Assembly: GCF_000283155.1 (NCBI RefSeq) | Contig: NW_004454180.1 | Coordinates: 21,200,478-21,264,477, forward strand | DNA from: Ceratotherium simum simum | Taxonomy: Eukaryota > Chordata > Mammalia > Perissodactyla > Rhinocerotidae | DNA length: 64,000 nucleotides | Direction: 5' to 3' | Shown here: positions 59,785-64,000 of the stretch, piece by piece | Numbering within the stretch: the stretch's first letter is position 1 | Layout: every line of letters starts with the position of its first letter | Translations under genes and position numbers: made by a program | Notes under the pieces: model-generated | The model's database searches: none | Told to the model about the DNA's origin: nothing | The model's input: the letters and a program-made list of their open reading frames with translations, nothing else

Positions 59785-59937
59785 TTTCCACATTATGGTT
59801 TCATTTTTGAGTATATGTTTTTCTCCTAATTCAATGGTAATATCCTCCAAGGAAGAGGCTGGGTGTAATATATTTATTACTTGTAGCACTTGGCATAGTA
59901 CCTGGAAGATAGAAGGTGTTTATTTTTTAAATTGAGC
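59785..59937 (+). mobile_element. L2 LINE 3' end
   Basis: 'tcaatggtaatatcctccaa', 'ggaagaggctgggtgtaata', 'acttgtagcacttggcatag', 'tacctggaagatagaaggtg' and 'tttattttttaaattgag' follow the last 150 bases of L2 in the forward sense. Confidence 0.7.
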
Positions 59938-60386
59938 TTAAGAAGCAGGAATAACAGGCCATTGTTAATAGAAAAGTGGAGATGAGTAGTCGGTGTGGCT
60001 TAAAGCTGGTGTTAAGTGGACATTCATGACTGTGAATTCCTAGGAAATGACACAAAAACTAAATTCCCAGGGAATAACTAAGGGAAAGCTAAGAAACTGT
60101 AGGGAAATGAGGAAAGTATTCCAGTTACATGAAAATTAGACGTGAAGTATTAATGCCTTTGCCTTGGAGAGCAAGTAATTGTATGTCATATCATTGCAGG
60201 TTGATGTCACGGTTAGATTTTACACACCCCAGTCTTGAGAAAATCCTCTGTGGGCACTGATTTATGAATATATGAAGCTATCCCAAACAGGATGAATGTG
60301 ACATCCTAAAAGGACAAAGGTGAATACCAAGGCGATGGAGGGAAACCACACTCAGAGTCAAAACTGGTGAGTAAAGAAATGGCTTC
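59938..60386. other. Unassigned DNA
   Basis: Mixed composition, no recognised repeat or gene; ends at the L1 target duplication. Confidence 0.4.
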
Positions 60387-60397
60387 AGAAGTAAAGA

Positions 60398-62361
60398 ATG
60401 GGTATAGAAGGAAAGTATCTCAACATAATAAAGACCATATATGAGAAACCCACAGCTAATATCATCCTCAATGGTGAAAAACTGAAAGCTATCCCTCTAA
60501 GAACAGGAACCAGACAAGGATGCCCACTGTCACCACTCCTATTTAACATAGTATTGGAAGTCCTAGCCAGAGCAATCAGGCAAGAGAAAGAAATAAAAGG
60601 GATCCAAATTGGAAAGGAAGAAGTGAAACTGTCACTATTTGCAGATGACATGATTTTATATATAGAAAACCCTAAAGAATCCACCAGAAAACTTTTAGAA
60701 GTAATAAACGAATATGGTAAAGTTGCAGGATACAAAATCGACATACAAAAATCAGTTGCATTTCTGTACACTAACAACGAAGTAGCAGAAAGAGAAATTA
60801 AGAATACCATCCCATTTACAATTGCAACAAAAAGAATAAAATACCTAGGAATAAACTTAACCAAATAGGTGAAAGATCTGTACACCGAAAACTATAAAAC
60901 ATTTCTGAAAGAAATTGAAGAAGACACAAAGAAATGGAAAGATAGTCCCTGCTCTTGGATTGGAAGAATTAACATAGTTAAGATGTCCATACTTCCTAAA
61001 GCCATCTATAGATTCAATGCAATCCCTATCAAAGTTCCAACAACATTTTTCACAGAAATAGAACAAAGAATCCTAAAATTTATATGGAACAACAAAAGAC
61101 CCCGAATAGCTAAAGGAATCCTGAGAAAAGAGAACAAAGCTGGAGGTATCACACTCCCTGATTTCAAAATAGACTACAAAGCTATAGTAACCAAAACAGC
61201 ATGGTACTGGCACAAAAACAGACACACAGATCAATGGAATAGAATCGAAAGCCCAGAAATAAACCCACACATCTATGGACAGCTAATCTTTGACAAAGGA
61301 GCCAAGAACATACAATGGGGAAAAGAAAGTCTCTTCAACAAATGGTGTTGGGAAAACTGGATAGCCACATGCAAAAAAATAAAAGTAGACCCTTACCTTA
61401 CACCATACACAAAAATTAACTCCAAATGGATTAAAGACTTGAATGTAAGACCTGAAACTGTGAAAGTTCTAGAAGAAAACATAGGCAGTACGCTCTTCGA
61501 CATCGGTCTTAGCAACATCTTTTCAAACACCACATCTGACCGGGCAAGAGAAACAATAGAAAAAATAAACATATGGGACTACATCAAACTAAAAATCTTC
61601 TGCACAGCGAAGGAAACCATCAACAAAACGAAAAGACAACCTAACAATTGGGAGAAGATATTTGCAAACCATACATCTGATAAGGGCTTAATCTCCAAAA
61701 TATATAAAGAACTCATGCATCTCAACAACAAAAAAACTACCAACCCAATTAAAAAATGGGCAAAAGACCTGAACAGACATTTCTCCAAAGAAGATGTACA
61801 GATGGCCAACAGACACATGAAAAGATGTTCAAAATCACTATCAGGGAAATGCAAATCAAAACTACAATGAGATATCACCTCACACCCGTCAGAATGGCTA
61901 TAATTAACAAGACAGGAAACAACATGTGTTGGAGAGGATGTGGAGAGAAGGGAACTCTCATACACTGCTGGTGGGAGTGCAAACTGGTGCAGCCACTATG
62001 GAAAACAGTATGGAGATTCCTCAAAAAATCAACGATAGAACTACCATATGATCCAGCTATTCCACCGTTGGGTATTTATCCAAAGAACTTGAAAACACCA
62101 ATTTGCAAAGGTACATGCACCCGTGTGTTCATTGCAGCCTTATTCACGATAGCCAAGACTTGGAAGCAACCTAAGTGCCCATCAAGGGACGAATGGATAA
62201 AGAAGCTGTGGTATATATACACAATGGAATACTACTCAGCCATAAGAAACGACGAAATCCAGCCATTTGTGACAACATGGATGGACATTGAGGGTATAAT
62301 GCAAAGTGAAATAAGTCAGAGGGAGAAGGTCAAATACCGTATGATTTCCTTCATTAAGTAG
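60398..62361 (+). pseudogene. L1 ORF2p remnant: RT palm to C-terminus, one nonsense change and one frameshift
   Basis: ORF2p is the L1 endonuclease/reverse transcriptase. This copy keeps part of the RT: the conserved RQGCPLSP motif (residues 39-46 counted from the ATG at 60398) and the catalytic FADD (residues 81-84; codons 60638-60649). The frame is stopped by TAG at 60866-60868, where related copies have a Glu codon, and goes on in the same frame for 333 more codons to 61870. Near 61830-61845 four bases are missing relative to the copy at 37.97 kb, shifting the frame; the C-terminal part, with an intact CX3CX7HX4C zinc-knuckle-like motif, continues in the new frame to the natural stop at 62359-62361. 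The endonuclease and the start of RT are lost by truncation, so it is inert. Confidence 0.9.
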
Positions 62362-62613
62362 TAGATAATAACAACAATAAACAAACACATAAGGACAGAG
62401 ATTGGATTGGTGGTTACCAGAGGGGAAGGGGGGAGGGAGGAGGGTGAAAGGGATAATTTGGTACATGTGTGTGGTGATGGGTTGTAATTAGTATTTGGGT
62501 GGTGAACATGATGTAGTCCATGCAGAAATAGAAGTACAATGATGTACACCTCAAATTTTTACAATGTTATAAACCAATGTTACTGCAATAAACAAAAAAT
62601 TAAAAAAAAAAAA
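60399..62613 (+). mobile_element. Younger L1, 5'-truncated (2.2 kb), 12-bp target duplication
   Basis: Starts inside the RT domain of ORF2, runs through the end of ORF2 and the 3' UTR ('ataaaccaatgttactgcaa') to an A-run ending at 62613. The host word AGAAGTAAAGAA stands at 60387-60398 and 62614-62625. It is the same L1 type as the copies at 37.7 and 49.8 kb and closest of all to a coding sequence. Confidence 0.95.
62422..62444 (+). other. G-quadruplex-type G-run cluster in the L1 3' UTR
   Basis: Four or more G-runs (GGGG, GGGGGG, GGG, GGG) with loops of one to four bases. A G-rich polypurine tract in this place is a known feature of mammalian L1 3' UTRs. Confidence 0.7.
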
Positions 62614-62625
62614 AGAAGTAAAGAA

Positions 62626-64000
62626 GAGATGTGCAACATTGAAATTTGAAAGAGGTATTGCTCGCGTCCTACATAGGATCTGGATCTTCTAACGAAGCCA
62701 CAGTTTTCTTGGTTCCATAGGATGATGAGATTGTTTACTGACATTCGCAAGTTTGAGGAATCTGGTTACTGACCCCGAGAAGGAAAGATAATGTTTCATA
62801 ACAGGTGAGTGAAAGTAAAAAGGTGCTAAGTTTATAGGTGACAAAGCAGGTGAGATCATTGTAACTCAGGCCCTGAATCTCTTAATGGATTTAGGGAGTA
62901 GAAAACATATACCTCTTGTACACCGCCTCAAGCCTCCTTAGTCTTTATTTTTGCTTCAGCTATCGATGTAGCCACCAGCTTTATGCAGGTGTGACCTGAT
63001 ATCTCATTTCTGCAGCACTGCATCTTTCTTCTGCACTGGAGATTTTCTGGTTTTTGCTGCTGTAATAACTGTGGAAATCCACCAAATAACTTTGGCACTT
63101 TCACAAACCTGGAATTTTCAAGACTGATTTGATTCATGAGATATGAAAGCTGGTGGGTAAAATCTCCTCCCCTTTCTTGTCTCAGGCTTAAAATTCCAGG
63201 GTACGCTCTTCATGCTCTTAAGGGTGTCCTAAGTGGAATCACGTCTTGTTTTCCCACAATGATAACCCATTCTATAACACGTGTTGATTTTGCTTTCCTT
63301 CCTCCAATTCAGTATTTTAGTCCCCACTGATTTTTACTTATAGGGATCAGTTCTGCATGCAAACATCTGCCTAAGCCTTCCCTTTTGGGGACAGCCCAGG
63401 CTAAGAGAGTGGGGAGAATGGCACAGAAAGCAGACCCTCAGAATGGGATTCTGGGTCTGGCTCTTTCATTGTAAGTGATAAGGACGCTGTTGCTGAAGAG
63501 TGAGTGTGTGGCAATCCCTGTCTTATGGCAGTATCAAAAGTCTCAATAAAGTTGTAAAACATTACTAAGAATCATTTGTGGTAGATTGGAATCCTGTGCA
63601 GGTGACGTTTGAAACTCTGGCTTCTGTAGTAGTGGTCGCGCTTAAACGTTATTGGGCAATGGTGTATTTTTAAGGACTGTAAAGTTGGCCAGCTTTTTTA
63701 GTAGCCTTAGAAGCCTTGGAAAAACAGACAATGGGCAGCTCAACTGTTAGCTCAAGACACCTTGTGAAAACCAGAAAATCTCCATGGCAGAGTATAGGAA
63801 GTAACTTACTTTTGCAACTGCAGGGAAGACTGATGAAAATCTGGCCCAGTTTGTAGTACGGGTAGCACAGCTGTAGCAGAGACTGACCGCATGGTCTCTC
63901 TAGGTCTTCTGGACCAACTTCAGTGACCCAAATAGAGAAAGATGACTGTGTGACTTGGGATGTAGACATTTTGATATAAAAACATGAAGATCATTAAACT
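62626..64000. other. Unassigned DNA, possibly old LTR-type repeat
   Basis: 63160-63410 ('ttgtctcaggcttaaaattc', 'atgataacccattctataac', 'atttttacttatagggatca') recalls an old mammalian dispersed repeat, perhaps an LTR, but I cannot name it. 63420-64000 is of even composition with no clear assignment. The 99-codon minus-strand frame at 63670-63969 has no known domain and I do not call it a gene. Confidence 0.35.

Noticed and set aside
59540..59935. 131-codon plus-strand frame, the longest outside clear L1 sequence
   Set aside because: The last third is L2, the composition is AT-driven, and no domain, promoter or splice pattern supports it.
60385..60885. 166-codon minus-strand frame and other minus-strand frames at 61.1-62.5 kb
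   Set aside because: They run opposite a well-kept L1 ORF2 reading frame; the sense frame has the RT motifs, the antisense one has none.

Overview
This window is non-coding DNA from a placental mammal. The order can be read from the SINEs. Three copies (near 24.1, 31.2 and 48.3 kb) share a tRNA-derived head, the body of the equine repetitive element (ERE) family and an A-rich tail, and a fourth copy (53.6 kb) belongs to the related older ERE type. ERE SINEs are known from horses and their perissodactyl relatives, so an equid is the most likely source. The many L1, L2, MIR, MER5 and LTR remnants are what any placental genome carries. I found no protein-coding exon, host gene, structural RNA gene, CRISPR array or prokaryotic feature. 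The longest open frames (about 38.0 and 60.4-62.4 kb) are L1 ORF2 remnants; nearly all other open frames are chance frames or lie on the wrong strand of repeats.

Layout. 0-1.15 kb: the GC-rich 5' UTR of an L1 on the minus strand, the rest of which lies outside the left edge. 1.2-3.1 kb: two old minus-strand L1 pieces. 4.8-5.6 kb: an old plus-strand L1 with a decayed ORF1 end. 8.3-10.2 kb: an old minus-strand L1 split by an LTR-like insertion that has a 5-bp target duplication, a TATA box and a poly(A) signal. 11-23 kb: mostly unassigned AT-rich DNA with L2, MIR, MER5 and L1/HAL1 fragments and microsatellites. 23.9-31.3 kb: two EREs with clean target duplications, L2 pieces and an old plus-strand L1. 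32-36 kb: a run of old LTR-type and L2 fragments. 37.7-38.8 kb: a younger 5'-truncated L1 with an open ORF2 C-terminus. 41.7-44.1 kb: a long L2 and an LTR. 45.7-54.4 kb: many L1 pieces, including a twin-primed (internally inverted) insertion and an ERE nested in an L1. 54.4-60.4 kb: AT-rich DNA with MIR, L2 and an old L1. 60.4-62.6 kb: a 2.2-kb 5'-truncated L1 with a 12-bp target duplication and disabled ORF2. 62.6-64 kb: unassigned, perhaps an old LTR-type repeat.

How it works together: nothing here looks like an operating gene system. The window reads as a layered record of retrotransposition, from L2/MIR (oldest) through L1M/HAL1, LTR and MER5 to younger L1 and ERE insertions. The best-supported observations are insertion footprints (target duplications, nesting, twin priming, exact disabling mutations). 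I did not find an undescribed biological system. Family names and boundaries come from recognising consensus-like sequence by eye; a RepeatMasker run with a perissodactyl library would refine them. Boundaries without a stated target duplication are good to a few tens of bases at best.
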